64,000 nucleotides of DNA from Anaerococcus octavius (GCF_900445265.1 NZ_UFTA01000002.1:930001-994000), one strand, 5' to 3'; shown: positions 43,875 through 53,707, counted from the first letter of the stretch. Made by a program: numbers and translations. Notes: generated from the letters alone by a model not told the origin.

Positions 43875-45178
43875 TAATAGTTTACCTCCCTATTTATAGT
43901 TGCGGTGGTTGCATCAAATGCTTTTTGAATCCTTTCTCTTCGATTTTCATCAACTTGATCATAATATTTGCCGCCATCTAAGAAATCTTCGCATATATAA
44001 GTTCTTACACTACGTCCGTAATCATTATAAGTCATACCAACCCAAAGTGGATAAGCCTCAAATTTGTCTATAGATGTTGATCCATCTGAAAAATCTTTGC
44101 TTAATTCAAATTTATAGGCAACTGATTGTTCAGTTCTAATGTCATTTACAGTTTCTAAATTTTGGATGCTGATAAAGTTTCCGCAAGCATATGCTATAAA
44201 TCCTTTTCTCCCATCTGAACTTTCATACTCTTCGTAAGGTTCTACAACATGTGGGTGATTACCTATTACTAAGTCCGCACCCCAATCTATCATTTTGTGA
44301 CCTAATTCTATTTGACTAGGGTCAGCATCAGAATGTAATTCTATGCCCCAGTGTGGATAGACCACTATAAAATCAGCTCCTTCTTCTTTTGCATTTTCTA
44401 TATCCTTTTTTATTTCTTCTTCATGTAAATAATTTACTTGGTCAACTTCTTCACGAACTTTAAATAAATCTTCTATGCCATTGCATCCATATGTATAAGA
44501 TAAAAATGCAATATTTATATCATTTACTTTTTTAATTATAAATCTAGTGTCACCATCTTCATCTCGAGTACCAACATGGTCTAAACCAGCCTCTTCAATA
44601 GCGTCTATAGTTGTGGTTAATCCGTCTATGTCAGTATCCAAAGAGTGATTATTAGCTGTTGTCAGCACATCAAAACCAGCATTTTTTATTTCCTTTAAAT
44701 ATTCTGCTGGTGCATTAAATCTAGGATGACCAGCATATGGCACATTAGGATTTGTTGTAGTTTCATAATTTGCTATTGCAATATCTGCATCTTTTATAAA
44801 ATCTGAAACATACATAAATGAATCAGAATAATCATAATTACCATTTCCCTTATTATAGGCATATTCTGTCTGACCAATATTTGCCATTAGATCTCCACCG
44901 GCTATAAGAGATACTGTTTCTATTTTTTCTTCAGACTGGTCTTTTTCATCTATTTGATGAGAACTATCATTTTCATCGTCTTTTTCTGTAATTTCTTTCT
45001 CATCATAAGTTATTTCCTTTTTTGCTAATGATTTTTCTTCATTATTTGTTCTTATATTTTCAATTAACTCTACAGTCCTTACAGGTTCATTTACTTCTTC
45101 TTTAGCTTTATTTGTACTACAAGCTGTTAAAAGTACAAGTGTTGATAATAAAACAAAAGTATTTTTAATTTTTTTCAA
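43874..45178 (-). CDS. CapA-family lipoprotein (poly-gamma-glutamate synthesis-type metallophosphoesterase)
   Basis: 434 residues. Signal peptide with lipobox LLTAC (Cys20), a charged linker rich in Glu/Asp/Lys (about 25-90), then the PGA_cap/CapA domain: IAGGDLMAN near 95, IANYETT near 137, TTANNHSLD near 177, YPHWGIE near 275 and IGNHPHVV near 304. CapA homologues act in polyglutamate capsule export or anchoring, but lone CapA proteins are common and no capBC is near. A surface role is likely. Confidence 0.9.
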   Translation of the reverse strand: MKKIKNTFVLLSTLVLLTACSTNKAKEEVNEPVRTVELIENIRTNNEEKSLAKKEITYDEKEITEKDDENDSSHQIDEKDQSEEKIETVSLIAGGDLMANIGQTEYAYNKGNGNYDYSDSFMYVSDFIKDADIAIANYETTTNPNVPYAGHPRFNAPAEYLKEIKNAGFDVLTTANNHSLDTDIDGLTTTIDAIEEAGLDHVGTRDEDGDTRFIIKKVNDINIAFLSYTYGCNGIEDLFKVREEVDQVNYLHEEEIKKDIENAKEEGADFIVVYPHWGIELHSDADPSQIELGHKMIDWGADLVIGNHPHVVEPYEEYESSDGRKGFIAYACGNFISIQNLETVNDIRTEQSVAYKFELSKDFSDGSTSIDKFEAYPLWVGMTYNDYGRSVRTYICEDFLDGGKYYDQVDENRRERIQKAFDATTATINREVNY

Positions 45179-45236
45179 GTCATCCTCCTAAATCATACTT
45201 ATATTATTGTATGCAAAATTTTAAAATTAGGCAATT

Positions 45237-45257
45237 AAAAACACCTATTTATAGGTG
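45237..45257 (-). terminator. Terminator of the four-helix membrane protein gene
   Basis: A short 7-bp stem (45242-45248 with 45251-45257) and a minus-strand T run. It lies between the hypothetical membrane protein and the CapA gene. Confidence 0.65.
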
Positions 45258-45261
45258 CTTT

Positions 45262-45777
45262 TTAAATTAAGTTGCTGTATGCTTCTTTTTTTCCTTTACT
45301 GTATAAAATAATAAATACTGCAATAGCTAGGATTAAAATCAATACTGAATTGAAATATTTCTTTGAACTTGCAGGAACAAGATTTACTTGTGTATGGATT
45401 AAATAGTAAATAAATGGAACTAATATAATTAACAATATAGAAATAACTACATCTTTTCTAAAAATTTTCTTTCTAGACCTATGTTCAAAATCTATAAATT
45501 CTACAGCAGCAACCGTGTACTTATTAATTTGTTTTTCCTTTAATTTGCTTTTTCCAATATCGCTAACAATTGCAATAACTAAACCTACAAGTGCGATTAT
45601 TATTGAAGGTAGTATCCTATCTTCTAACTTTGTTGCATTTATTAAAAGATAAGGGATTATTGAAACAATAATAATAAAAATTCCTAGTGCAAATAATAAC
45701 GAATAAATATTATACCTACTAGCGTATTTTCTAACTGCGTCGGTATCTTTAAAATCTGATTGATAGTTATCATTCAT
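45262..45777 (-). CDS. Uncharacterised four-helix membrane protein
   Basis: 171 residues, no family recognised. Four clear hydrophobic helices (about 24-46, 55-75, 108-128, 140-160), arranged as two pairs around a charged cytoplasmic loop with FEHRSRKKIFRK. The N terminus (about 20 residues) is polar and acidic. Single gene with its own terminator; 29 bases before it ends the hydrolase gene, on the same strand. No functional clue. Confidence 0.8.
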   Translation of the reverse strand: MNDNYQSDFKDTDAVRKYASRYNIYSLLFALGIFIIIVSIIPYLLINATKLEDRILPSIIIALVGLVIAIVSDIGKSKLKEKQINKYTVAAVEFIDFEHRSRKKIFRKDVVISILLIILVPFIYYLIHTQVNLVPASSKKYFNSVLILILAIAVFIILYSKGKKEAYSNLI

Positions 45778-45806
45778 ATACTTCTCCTCTGTTAATATTA
45801 TACCCC

Positions 45807-46313
45807 TTATATAATATTAATTTGCATTGATTTCATAGCATTTAAGGCTATCTTGTGATTACTTTCATTAGTTCCTTTGCACATAGAACTTATTACTTCA
45901 ATAGGTGTATCTACTAAAGCACTTTTTACTAATATAGCATTTGAAATCACACAAATGTCAGTACATATACCTACAAAACTTACTTTTTCTATTTTTTCTT
46001 CATCATTTAATTCTTTTAGATATTCTGCTAACTCATAAGACCCAAAGCTTTCCTTATCAAATATTTTATATCCCTTGGTATCAATCCTAATTTCCCAGCC
46101 TTGTGTTCCTTTAATACAATGAGTTATTGGCAGGTTCTTTCCCTCTAAAGTTTCTAAATAATCCCCATGATGAGTATCTCTTGTAAAAATGACTTCTCCA
46201 TCAAATTTTTCTATATAATCTTCTATAGGATTAACTATTTCCTCATTACCAATATTACCCAATGCACCATCTATAAAGTCATTTTGTAAATCAACCACTA
46301 CTAAAACTTCCAT
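45807..46313 (-). CDS. Isochorismatase-family cysteine hydrolase (nicotinamidase-like)
   Basis: 168 residues with the family triad: Asp8-Asp12 region (VVDLQNDFIDG), Lys near 87 (FDKESFGS) and the nucleophile Cys in VGICTDICVISNA near 117. A metal-site His is suggested by DTHHGDY near 46. The best guess is nicotinamidase in NAD salvage, but other amidases in the family share the motifs. A TATAAT-like box lies at 46340-46335. Confidence 0.85.
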   Translation of the reverse strand: MEVLVVVDLQNDFIDGALGNIGNEEIVNPIEDYIEKFDGEVIFTRDTHHGDYLETLEGKNLPITHCIKGTQGWEIRIDTKGYKIFDKESFGSYELAEYLKELNDEEKIEKVSFVGICTDICVISNAILVKSALVDTPIEVISSMCKGTNESNHKIALNAMKSMQINII

Positions 46314-46650
46314 AATTTTCTCCTTTTATAGCATATTATACCATATGTATATACACTGGGATAGAGACAAAGAAATCATATGATAATTTTATGCCAAATA
46401 ATATTTAACAAATATTTTTCTAGTAATTTTAATAATAATTTATATTCATTTTGAAAGCAATTAGGTATATATAATACAAACTCTCTTTTTATTTATAATA
46501 ACTAATTTATTGTCTAGTTTATAAATAAATTTTTCATTTTTTTAGTATATAAAAGTAACTATTTTATTAACTTCTTATATTTTTAATACTCTTAAACTTC
46601 ACTTATGTATTAAAAATATATAGTTAAGGAATATATTAAAATTTACCTAT
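46314..46650. other. AT-rich intergenic stretch without recognisable genes
   Basis: About 340 bases, over 75% A+T, with no open frame of note and no tRNA or riboswitch fold that I recognise. The right part runs into the lysS terminator hairpin that resembles the IS end. It is the longest gene-free stretch in the window, so decayed mobile DNA is possible but not shown. Confidence 0.6.
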
Positions 46651-46701
46651 ATAAAAAAAGATGATGTTGCAGAAATAGATAAATCTATTATGCACATCAC
46701 C
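46651..46701 (-). terminator. lysS terminator hairpin, similar to the left end of the IS element
   Basis: On the minus strand, an imperfect hairpin (GGTGATGT...ACATCATC outer arms, ATAATAG/CTATTT inner arms) ends in seven T, 13 bases after the lysS stop. Bases 46660-46701 match 56304-56344 at 35 of 42 aligned positions (one gap), so it may be an IS end or a repeated terminator family. Confidence 0.75.
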
Positions 46702-46713
46702 TAAAATTTTAAA

Positions 46714-48618
46714 TTAATATAATTTTGCTCCAGCAGGGATATTATTACCTACCATTAGTACATTTAGTTTTTCTTCACCGTTTTGATTGTGAACTGCTGA
46801 TAGGATCATTCCTTGAGATTCTTCTCCCATCATTGATCTTGGTGGTAAGTTTACTATTGCCACTAAATTTTTTCCTATTAATTCTTCAGGATTATAGTGT
46901 TTTTTGATACCTGAAAGAATTGTTCTTGGTGTATCTGTACCATCATCTAAGGTGAATTTTAGAAGTTTATTTGACTTTGGAACTTCTTGGCAACCTGTAA
47001 CTTTTACTACTCTAAAGTCAGATTTGCTAAATGTATCAAAATCTACATCTTCATAAAACTCTTCTGTTTCTACTCCTGTAAAGTCAACTACTTCATTAGT
47101 TTCTTCTATTGTTTTTACAGGCGCTGATTCTGTATTTTCTTCACTATTTTTACCAATTGGCTTCATTGTTGGGAATAGCAATACGTCACGGATAGAATGT
47201 TGACCTGTAAGAAGCATAATAACTCTGTCAATACCAATTCCTAGTCCACCTGTTGGAGGTAGTCCAACTTCTAAGGCATTTACGAAATCATAATCCATCA
47301 TTTGTGCTTCATCATCGCCTTTTTCACGTTTTGCTACTTGAGCTTCAAATCTTTCTCTTTGATCTGCTGCATCATTTAGCTCTGAGAAAGCATTTGCTAC
47401 TTCCTTACCATTGATAAAGGCTTCGAATCTATAGGTTAATGACTTGTCATCATTTTTTCTTTTAGCAAGTGGTGATATTTCTACTGGATAGTCTGTTATA
47501 AATGTTGGTTGGATTAGTTTATCTTCTACAAACTCTTCAAAGAATTCTGAGATTATTTCACCACGGGTTTCTTTTACTTCCACACCTTTTTCTTTTGCAA
47601 TTGCTACTGCATCTTCATAAGATGTAATTTCATTAAAGTCTATGCCAGTTTCATTTTTTATAGCATCAATCATAGGAATTCTTGCCCATGGAGCCTTTAA
47701 TTCGATTTGCTGACCGTCATATTCTATAGTTGTTTTTCCTAAGACATTTGTAGCAACTGTTTCTATCATATGTTCGGTTATTTCCATCATATCTTCATAG
47801 TCTGCATAGGCTTGATATAATTCCATGGCAGTATATTCTGGATTGTGGGTTGCATCCATTCCTTCGTTTCTAAACATTCTGCCCATTTCATAAACTTTAT
47901 CAAAACCACCTACAATAAGTCTTTTTAGATAAAGTTCATTAGCAATTCTTAGATACATATCAATATCTAATGTATTGTGGTGAGTGATAAATGGACGAGC
48001 TGTGGCTCCACCTGCAATTGTATTTAAAATAGGTGTTTCCACTTCCATAAATCCTCTACCATCTAGAAATTTTCTAATTTCGGAAATAATTTGGCTTCTT
48101 AGGTAAAATACTTCTTTTACTTCTGGATTTACTATTAGATCTAAGTATCTTTGTCTATATCTTAGGTCTGGGTCTTTTAATCCATGCCATTTTTCTGGTA
48201 ACATTTGTAGAGATTTTGTTAGTAGTTGAGGAGTTTGGGTTTCAATTGAAATCTCACCTTGGTTTGTTTTAAATACATTACCTTCAATACCTACTATATC
48301 TCCAATATCATATTTTTTAACTTGTTTAAATTCATCACCGATAACATTTTTACGATTTACTATTTGGATTTTTCCAGATTCATCCTGGATATCCATAAAG
48401 CTCATATTTCCATGACCACGTTTAGCTATGATACGTCCTGCTATTCTTGCTGATTTGCCATCATATTCTTCAAAGTCATCTTTAATCTTACCTGCAGGTG
48501 TACGGTCTTTAAAGTTTACAATTTCGTGTGGATCTCTTCCTTCTTGCTTAAGTTCTGCTAGCTTTTCTCTTTTAATCTTAAGCATTTCATTTAAATCTTT
48601 ATTGTTATCAGTCATCAT
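46714..48618 (-). CDS. lysS: Lysyl-tRNA synthetase (class II) fused to a C-terminal Trbp111-like tRNA-binding domain
   Basis: Charges tRNA-Lys. Residues 1-495 are a full class II LysRS: OB-fold (about 55-150; [18 protein letters not shown]), motif 1 near 190, motif 2 [20 protein letters not shown] near 256 and motif 3 [13 protein letters not shown] near 470. After a linker, residues about 525-634 form an EMAPII/Trbp111 tRNA-binding domain ([39 protein letters not shown]) like the one at the end of many MetRS. Ordinary bacterial LysRS is about 490-500 residues. Last gene of coaX-dusB-greA-lysS. Confidence 0.95.
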   Translation of the reverse strand: MMTDNNKDLNEMLKIKREKLAELKQEGRDPHEIVNFKDRTPAGKIKDDFEEYDGKSARIAGRIIAKRGHGNMSFMDIQDESGKIQIVNRKNVIGDEFKQVKKYDIGDIVGIEGNVFKTNQGEISIETQTPQLLTKSLQMLPEKWHGLKDPDLRYRQRYLDLIVNPEVKEVFYLRSQIISEIRKFLDGRGFMEVETPILNTIAGGATARPFITHHNTLDIDMYLRIANELYLKRLIVGGFDKVYEMGRMFRNEGMDATHNPEYTAMELYQAYADYEDMMEITEHMIETVATNVLGKTTIEYDGQQIELKAPWARIPMIDAIKNETGIDFNEITSYEDAVAIAKEKGVEVKETRGEIISEFFEEFVEDKLIQPTFITDYPVEISPLAKRKNDDKSLTYRFEAFINGKEVANAFSELNDAADQRERFEAQVAKREKGDDEAQMMDYDFVNALEVGLPPTGGLGIGIDRVIMLLTGQHSIRDVLLFPTMKPIGKNSEENTESAPVKTIEETNEVVDFTGVETEEFYEDVDFDTFSKSDFRVVKVTGCQEVPKSNKLLKFTLDDGTDTPRTILSGIKKHYNPEELIGKNLVAIVNLPPRSMMGEESQGMILSAVHNQNGEEKLNVLMVGNNIPAGAKLY

Positions 48619-48624
48619 TTCTCC

Positions 48625-49098
48625 TTATTTAATGTCTTTAATAGTAAAATACATTTTGCCGTTTGGAGTAGAAACTTCTACTCTATCATTGACTTTTTTT
48701 CCTAATAATGCAGCACCTACTGGTGATTCATTTGATATAAAACCTTTTAATGGATCACTTTCGGCAGTACCAACTATTTTATAATCCATTGTTTCATCAA
48801 ATTCTTCATCGTGTACTGTTACTGTATTACCTACCCCTACTTCATCAGAATTTTCGTCTACTTCAATAGTTTTTGCATTTCTTATCATATCTTCGACTTT
48901 TGCTATACGACTTTCGATTTCACCTTGTTCATTTTTAGCTTCATCGTAGTCTGCATTTTCTGATAAGTCACCAAAGCTTCTTGCAATTTTTATTTTTTCT
49001 GCAATCTCTGGTCTTCTTATAGTTTTTAAGTATTCTAGTTCATCTTCTAACTTTTCTAAATACTCTTTTGAAAGTATTACTTCTTTATTTTCTGCCAT
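48625..49098 (-). CDS. greA: Transcription elongation factor GreA
   Basis: Rescues backtracked RNA polymerase by stimulating transcript cleavage. 157 residues: N-terminal coiled coil with the acidic tip (GDLSENADYDEAKNEQ near 47) and C-terminal FKBP-like domain with SPVGAALLGKKVND near 124. Six bases before lysS, one base after dusB; greA-lysS adjacency is common in Firmicutes. Confidence 0.97.
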   Translation of the reverse strand: MAENKEVILSKEYLEKLEDELEYLKTIRRPEIAEKIKIARSFGDLSENADYDEAKNEQGEIESRIAKVEDMIRNAKTIEVDENSDEVGVGNTVTVHDEEFDETMDYKIVGTAESDPLKGFISNESPVGAALLGKKVNDRVEVSTPNGKMYFTIKDIK

Positions 49099-49099
49099 T

Positions 49100-50062
49100 T
49101 CATCCCTCTAAAACATTTTTATATTCATCTAATAAATCAAATATTTCTTCTTTGGTTTTTAATTTATTAACTTGATCTCGAACTTTACTTGAGTCCGGTA
49201 AGCCTTTAATATACCAGCCTACATGCTTTCTCATTTGATTTACAACTAATTTTTCATCTTTAAATTCTAAAGATAGTGCATATTGCTCTTTAATTTGATC
49301 AACTATTTCACTAGGAGTTACCTTTGTATAGGAGCCAGTTTCTAAATAATCTTTAATATATTTAAATAAAAACGGATTGCCCATAGCTCCTCTAGCTAAC
49401 ATGACACCATCTGCATTTGTTGTATTTATGATATTTACAAAATCTTTAACTGAAAAAACATCTCCATTTGCAATTACAGGTATAGTTAGAGCTTCTTTTA
49501 ATTTTCTGATATCATTCCAATTTGCATTTCCGCTATAGTGTTGATCGCGAGTTCTTCCATGTAGGATTACATAATCTACACCATTATCCTCGCAAATCTT
49601 TCCTATTTCAACAAAATTCTTATTTTGCTCATCAACACCTAAGCGAAATTTTACATTTATCTTTTTATCAGTAGATTTCACTAGAGTTTTGGTAATCTTA
49701 TCAACTAAGTCTACTTCTTTCATAAGTGCTGATCCTTCTCCATTTTTGTATATCTTTGGAGCAGGACATCCCATATTAAAACTTAGATCAGTAATGTTTT
49801 TGACTGGATTGATTTTTTCTTTTATTGCTCTTTCAATTTTTTCTGGATCTCTACCAAAAATCTGTATATTTGCATGCTTTTCTTTCGGTGATATATATAT
49901 AATATCATCGGTCTGTTTATTATCATATACCAAGGCATTTACACTTGCCATTTCAGAAAATGTTTTATCAGCTCCATATTTTTCGCAAATTATTCTAAAA
50001 GCTGCATCTGTCACTCCTGCTAGTGGAGCCAGCATAATTTCTTTATTTTTTAATTCTGTCAT
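49100..50062 (-). CDS. dusB: tRNA-dihydrouridine synthase (DusB type)
   Basis: FMN enzyme that reduces uridine to dihydrouridine in tRNA D-loops. 320 residues: LAPLAGVTDAAFR near 12, SFNMGCPAPKIYKNGEGSALM near 95 with catalytic Cys, HGRTRDQHYSG near 164 and MLARGAMGNPFLF near 218. Overlaps coaX by 20 bases. Confidence 0.95.
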   Translation of the reverse strand: MTELKNKEIMLAPLAGVTDAAFRIICEKYGADKTFSEMASVNALVYDNKQTDDIIYISPKEKHANIQIFGRDPEKIERAIKEKINPVKNITDLSFNMGCPAPKIYKNGEGSALMKEVDLVDKITKTLVKSTDKKINVKFRLGVDEQNKNFVEIGKICEDNGVDYVILHGRTRDQHYSGNANWNDIRKLKEALTIPVIANGDVFSVKDFVNIINTTNADGVMLARGAMGNPFLFKYIKDYLETGSYTKVTPSEIVDQIKEQYALSLEFKDEKLVVNQMRKHVGWYIKGLPDSSKVRDQVNKLKTKEEIFDLLDEYKNVLEG

Positions 50063-50828
50063 AAATAATTTTTAATCCGTCTAACATCAAATCCGGTTCA
50101 ATGCATTTAATATATTTTGACTCATTTGAAATTAATTCAGAATATCCGCCAGTTGCAACTACTTTTATATCACTTTTAATATCATGATTGTTTATAAGTT
50201 CATCTTCAATCTGACTAATTAGTCCATCAATTAATGCAATATATCCATATACTATACCAGCATTCATGCTCTCAGGAGTTGTTCTTGCAATTGCCGTTGT
50301 TGGATTTCTAAGCTCTATTTTTGGCAATTGAGCTGTCATTCCAAAAAGTCCATCTTGGGCAATGCGTATACCTGGTGCTATAGACCCACCTAAGTATTTA
50401 CCATTTTCTGTAATTACATCAAATGTAATGGCAGTACCCATATCTATAATTATCGCAGGACCACCATACTTATAAAATGTAGCAACTGCATTTACAATCC
50501 TATCAGCTCCAACATCTTTTGGTGATTCATAATCATTTATTATGCCAGTATCTGTTTTATAATCGATAATTATAGGATCTTTATCAAATAGTTTTCGATT
50601 ACAAGATTGCCAAGCATACATTATATCAGGTACAACTGATGAAATAATTGTATCATCAATCCATTCTTTTTTAATTTCATGAATTGTAAACATATTAAAA
50701 AGGGTAGCTACTAATTCATCGCTGGTGCGTTTTAAATTTGTAGCCACTCTATATCTGAATTCTAATTTATCTTTGTTGAAAACACCAAGCACTGTGTTGG
50801 TATTTCCTACATCTACTACTAGCAGCAT
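50043..50828 (-). CDS. coaX: Type III pantothenate kinase
   Basis: First step of CoA synthesis. 261 residues of the ASKHA fold with DVGNTNTVLGVF at the N terminus, the signature PKDVGADRIVNAVA near 96, IIDMGTAITFDVI near 122 and GGSIAPGI near 142. The genome thus carries the type III enzyme; coaE lies 10 kb away. First gene of the operon running to lysS. Confidence 0.96.
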   Translation of the reverse strand: MLLVVDVGNTNTVLGVFNKDKLEFRYRVATNLKRTSDELVATLFNMFTIHEIKKEWIDDTIISSVVPDIMYAWQSCNRKLFDKDPIIIDYKTDTGIINDYESPKDVGADRIVNAVATFYKYGGPAIIIDMGTAITFDVITENGKYLGGSIAPGIRIAQDGLFGMTAQLPKIELRNPTTAIARTTPESMNAGIVYGYIALIDGLISQIEDELINNHDIKSDIKVVATGGYSELISNESKYIKCIEPDLMLDGLKIIYDRIKK

Positions 50829-50901
50829 CGTATCTCCCTTTAAGGTTATTGTAAATCAAATTTAACTCTTATATAATACGATTTTTTTTTGCTTTATTCA
50901 A

Positions 50902-51399
50902 CTATTTTCCAAGTTTATATTTTCTTATTAGATTATTTACTTTTATAATATCATCATCTTTTACTTTAGTTGCCTCATTTGAGTTTTGTCTATCTTTTTT
51001 TACTTGCATAACAAAATCATTTTTTTCTTTATCAAAACCCCATTTTTTTAATTCTTTGTAAGTATAAAAATTGGAGTTTATAAGAATTCCATTTTCTGCA
51101 ACATATAATTTATTTTGTTGCGATAAGGCAAATACAAATGATAAGATAACCATAACTATTGACATCATAATAGCATTTTTATTGTTATTTTTTATACCAG
51201 CTACTAGGTTAAATATTCCTGTTGCTAGCAAAAATGCTAGTAACACCCATTCAAATGTAGTTGATGGTCTATCAAACTGATTTACTTCTCCTGCTAATAG
51301 CTTTTTATTTTTTTGTGCTTTGATAAGCCTATATGCAAAAAACACTATAATAGCTATATACATTATCAAAACAAAATTATCTAAATTTTTACCTTCCAT
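50902..51399 (-). CDS. Uncharacterised membrane protein, DUF5673-like layout
   Basis: 165 residues. Three hydrophobic helices (about 8-24, 48-66, 74-92) and a cytoplasmic C-terminal half that starts LYVAENGILINSNFYTYKELKKWGF, a pattern like the small PH-like or DUF5673 tail of Firmicute membrane proteins. No certain family. It stands alone after the hpt terminator. Confidence 0.75.
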   Translation of the reverse strand: MEGKNLDNFVLIMYIAIIVFFAYRLIKAQKNKKLLAGEVNQFDRPSTTFEWVLLAFLLATGIFNLVAGIKNNNKNAIMMSIVMVILSFVFALSQQNKLYVAENGILINSNFYTYKELKKWGFDKEKNDFVMQVKKDRQNSNEATKVKDDDIIKVNNLIRKYKLGK

Positions 51400-51414
51400 A
51401 ATAACTCCTTATTT

Positions 51415-51442
51415 AAAAAATAGGCCAAAGCGACCTATTTTT
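51415..51442 (-). terminator. Terminator of the rqcP-divIC-tilS-hpt operon
   Basis: An AAAAATAGG/CCTATTTTT stem (about 9 bp) around a 9-base loop overlaps the hpt stop codon; minus-strand T run follows. Confidence 0.75.
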
Positions 51443-51989
51443 CGTAAACTTCTCTTTTTAATACACCGATATATGGCAAGTTTCTCAATCTTTGGTCATA
51501 GTCAAGGCCAAATCCTACAACAAACTCATTTGGTATTTTAAAACCATACCAATCAGGTTTGATTTCTACTTCTCTTCTTTCAGGCTTATCAAGTAATGTT
51601 ATGATTTTTATATCTTTTGGATCTCTTTTTTGTAAATTATTTTTAAGTTTCAATAATGTATGTCCAGTATCTATTATATCTTCAACTATTAATACATTTT
51701 TATCTGTTATATCAGTATCCAAATCTTTTAAAATTTTGACATTTCCACTACTTTCAGTCCCACTTTCATAAGAAGAAACAGCCATAAATTCTAGATTAGT
51801 ATCAACTTTTATATATTTTGCAAGCTCTGCCATAAACATTACAGATCCCTTTAAAATAGCTACCATTATAAGGGTATCTTCATCTTTATAATGTTCATTT
51901 ATATATGAAGCAAGTTTTTTTATTCTAAGATTTAAACTTTCTTCATCAATCAAAACTTTTTCTATAATTTCATTTGTATCACTAATCAT
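51435..51989 (-). CDS. hpt: Hypoxanthine phosphoribosyltransferase
   Basis: Salvages hypoxanthine and guanine to IMP and GMP with PRPP. 184 residues with the PRPP loop VLIVEDIIDTGHTL near 103, MVAILKGSVMF near 42 and the purine-contacting end KIPNEFVVGFGLDYDQRLRN near 149. It overlaps tilS by 8 bases; the tilS-hpt pair is typical of Firmicutes. Confidence 0.96.
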   Translation of the reverse strand: MISDTNEIIEKVLIDEESLNLRIKKLASYINEHYKDEDTLIMVAILKGSVMFMAELAKYIKVDTNLEFMAVSSYESGTESSGNVKILKDLDTDITDKNVLIVEDIIDTGHTLLKLKNNLQKRDPKDIKIITLLDKPERREVEIKPDWYGFKIPNEFVVGFGLDYDQRLRNLPYIGVLKREVYEK

Positions 51990-53343
51990 TTGCTACCTCA
52001 ATTTTCAAAATATTTTTTGTACCTTTATCCACTTTAAATTCTTCTGATATTCTATATCCTGCCACCCAAATTATTTTATTATCTGACAAAATCAAGGGGA
52101 CTTCATCCCTTGTATTTTTATCTACTTTTTCATCTATAAAGAAATCTTTTACTTTTTTGCTATGTTTCATTCCCAAAGGATAAAATCTATCCCCATTTTT
52201 TCTTGTTCTTATAAATAAGGGAAATAATAGCTTATCCATATCAAAATATCCAACATTTTTCGACTTATTTGTCTTTTCTGAGACTTTTGATGTTTTTATA
52301 TTTTTGCCATTAAAAATAATTTCTTCATTCAAATTGATCTTACATATGCTAGGACTATCTTTTTTACCAACTATGAGTTCCAAATCATAGCTTTTATAAT
52401 TTTTAGTAAAAATAATATCATCTTTAATAATTTTTTTGCCAGTTTCAAGTTTTTCTAAGCTTAAAAATTTATTAATATTGATCCTAGAGAAATCTTTTAT
52501 ATTTCCCTTTAATTTATTAATGGCTATTCTTAAGACTCTAGATTTTTTAGCATCTGAAATAAGCTCAAACTTTTTTCTATCAAATTTAATTCTATAAGCA
52601 CCTTCACTAATAGTAATGTCCCCATAAATTTCTTCTATAATTTCATCAATAATTTCTAAATCATTCTTTATATTATTCGATAGATTAAAAAAATTTGAAA
52701 TAGCATTATAATTTATTTCAGAAAGCCTTGGAAAAATTTCATTCCTTATATAATTTCTGCTATAATCATTTTCTAGATTTGTAGCATCTATTGCATATTC
52801 AATATTATTTTCATCTAAATATTTTAAAATTTCTGACTTTTCAAAAGACAAAATAGGCCTAATTATTTTTCCATTTTTGTAATCCATAGCAGATAGCCCA
52901 TCAAGTCCAGTACCACGAATCATTCGAAAAAGCATGGTTTCGGCTTGATCATTCATATTATGAGCAACTGCAATTTTTGCATCATCATATTTGTCTGCAA
53001 GATTATAAAAAAAATCATACCTTAGCCTACGACCAGCATCTTCTGCAGATATTTTATTATTTTTGGCAAATTCGTCCATACTTGCTCTTTTTACTTTTAC
53101 TTCCAGACCTAATTTTTCTCCAGTAGATATCAACAGATTTTCATCATTTGATGCTTCTTTTCTATGTAAGTGATTTAGATGGGCTAGTATAATTTTTAGA
53201 TTGTATTCTTCTTTTATTTGATTAAAAAGATAAACTAAAAACTGACTATCTGGTCCACCACTGGCACCAATAATTATAGTATCATTTTTTTCTAAAAGAT
53301 TATATGTTTTTATATTGAATAAAAATCTATCAATTATCGTCAT
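51982..53343 (-). CDS. tilS: tRNA(Ile)-lysidine synthase
   Basis: Changes C34 of the minor tRNA-Ile to lysidine so that it reads AUA; essential. 453 residues: N-terminal PP-loop ATPase with SGGPDSQF near 30, HLNHLHRKE near 55, HNMNDQAETMLFRMIRGTG near 132, and a C-terminal TilS domain with RTRKNGDRFYPLGMKHSKKVKDF near 380. Overlaps divIC by 14 bases. Confidence 0.96.
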   Translation of the reverse strand: MTIIDRFLFNIKTYNLLEKNDTIIIGASGGPDSQFLVYLFNQIKEEYNLKIILAHLNHLHRKEASNDENLLISTGEKLGLEVKVKRASMDEFAKNNKISAEDAGRRLRYDFFYNLADKYDDAKIAVAHNMNDQAETMLFRMIRGTGLDGLSAMDYKNGKIIRPILSFEKSEILKYLDENNIEYAIDATNLENDYSRNYIRNEIFPRLSEINYNAISNFFNLSNNIKNDLEIIDEIIEEIYGDITISEGAYRIKFDRKKFELISDAKKSRVLRIAINKLKGNIKDFSRININKFLSLEKLETGKKIIKDDIIFTKNYKSYDLELIVGKKDSPSICKINLNEEIIFNGKNIKTSKVSEKTNKSKNVGYFDMDKLLFPLFIRTRKNGDRFYPLGMKHSKKVKDFFIDEKVDKNTRDEVPLILSDNKIIWVAGYRISEEFKVDKGTKNILKIEVAND

Positions 53344-53707
53344 TACTTATTTCTTTATCTACTGATTCTTGTTCTGATTCTTTATTTGCTTCTGCCTTTT
53401 TTTGATCATTTTCTTTTTTATCAGAGTTTTTAACCATTCCAAGTCTCTCTTGAGCTACTTTTTCCTTGAACTGGTCAGTATTTCTTATCTCATAATCATT
53501 TTCTAAGCTGGTTATTTCTTTATTTACATCATCTAGTTTTTTTTGTGTAGATTTGATTTCTGTATTTAAGTTATTTATTTCAGCATTCATAATCCTATTT
53601 AATAATATATAGGAAATAGATGATATGAGTAGTATAAGAAATATACTTAACAGAAATCTTCTATTTTTTGCTTTTCTTCTCTTTTTATAAGAATTTCCTC
53701 TAACCAT
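53330..53707 (-). CDS. divIC: Septum formation initiator, FtsB/DivIC type
   Basis: Bitopic division protein of the FtsB/DivIC/FtsL group. 125 residues: basic cytoplasmic tail (KKRRKAKNRR), one membrane helix (about 18-38), a coiled coil (about 42-75, with leucine/asparagine heptads), the conserved ERLGMVK motif near 90 and a charged Lys/Glu/Asp tail. Position between rqcP and tilS supports DivIC. Confidence 0.88.
   Translation of the reverse strand: MVRGNSYKKRRKAKNRRFLLSIFLILLISSISYILLNRIMNAEINNLNTEIKSTQKKLDDVNKEITSLENDYEIRNTDQFKEKVAQERLGMVKNSDKKENDQKKAEANKESEQESVDKEISNDDN

Noticed and set aside
46314-46650. Degraded gene or second IS copy in the long intergenic stretch
   Set aside because: No frame longer than a few dozen codons, no transposase-like residues and no right-hand IS end were found; only the hairpin next to lysS resembles the IS.
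48619-50900. T-box or lysine riboswitch ahead of lysS
   Set aside because: lysS is 6 bases from greA in a tight operon, and no leader long enough for a T-box or L-box exists; the coaX leader is only about 70 bases.
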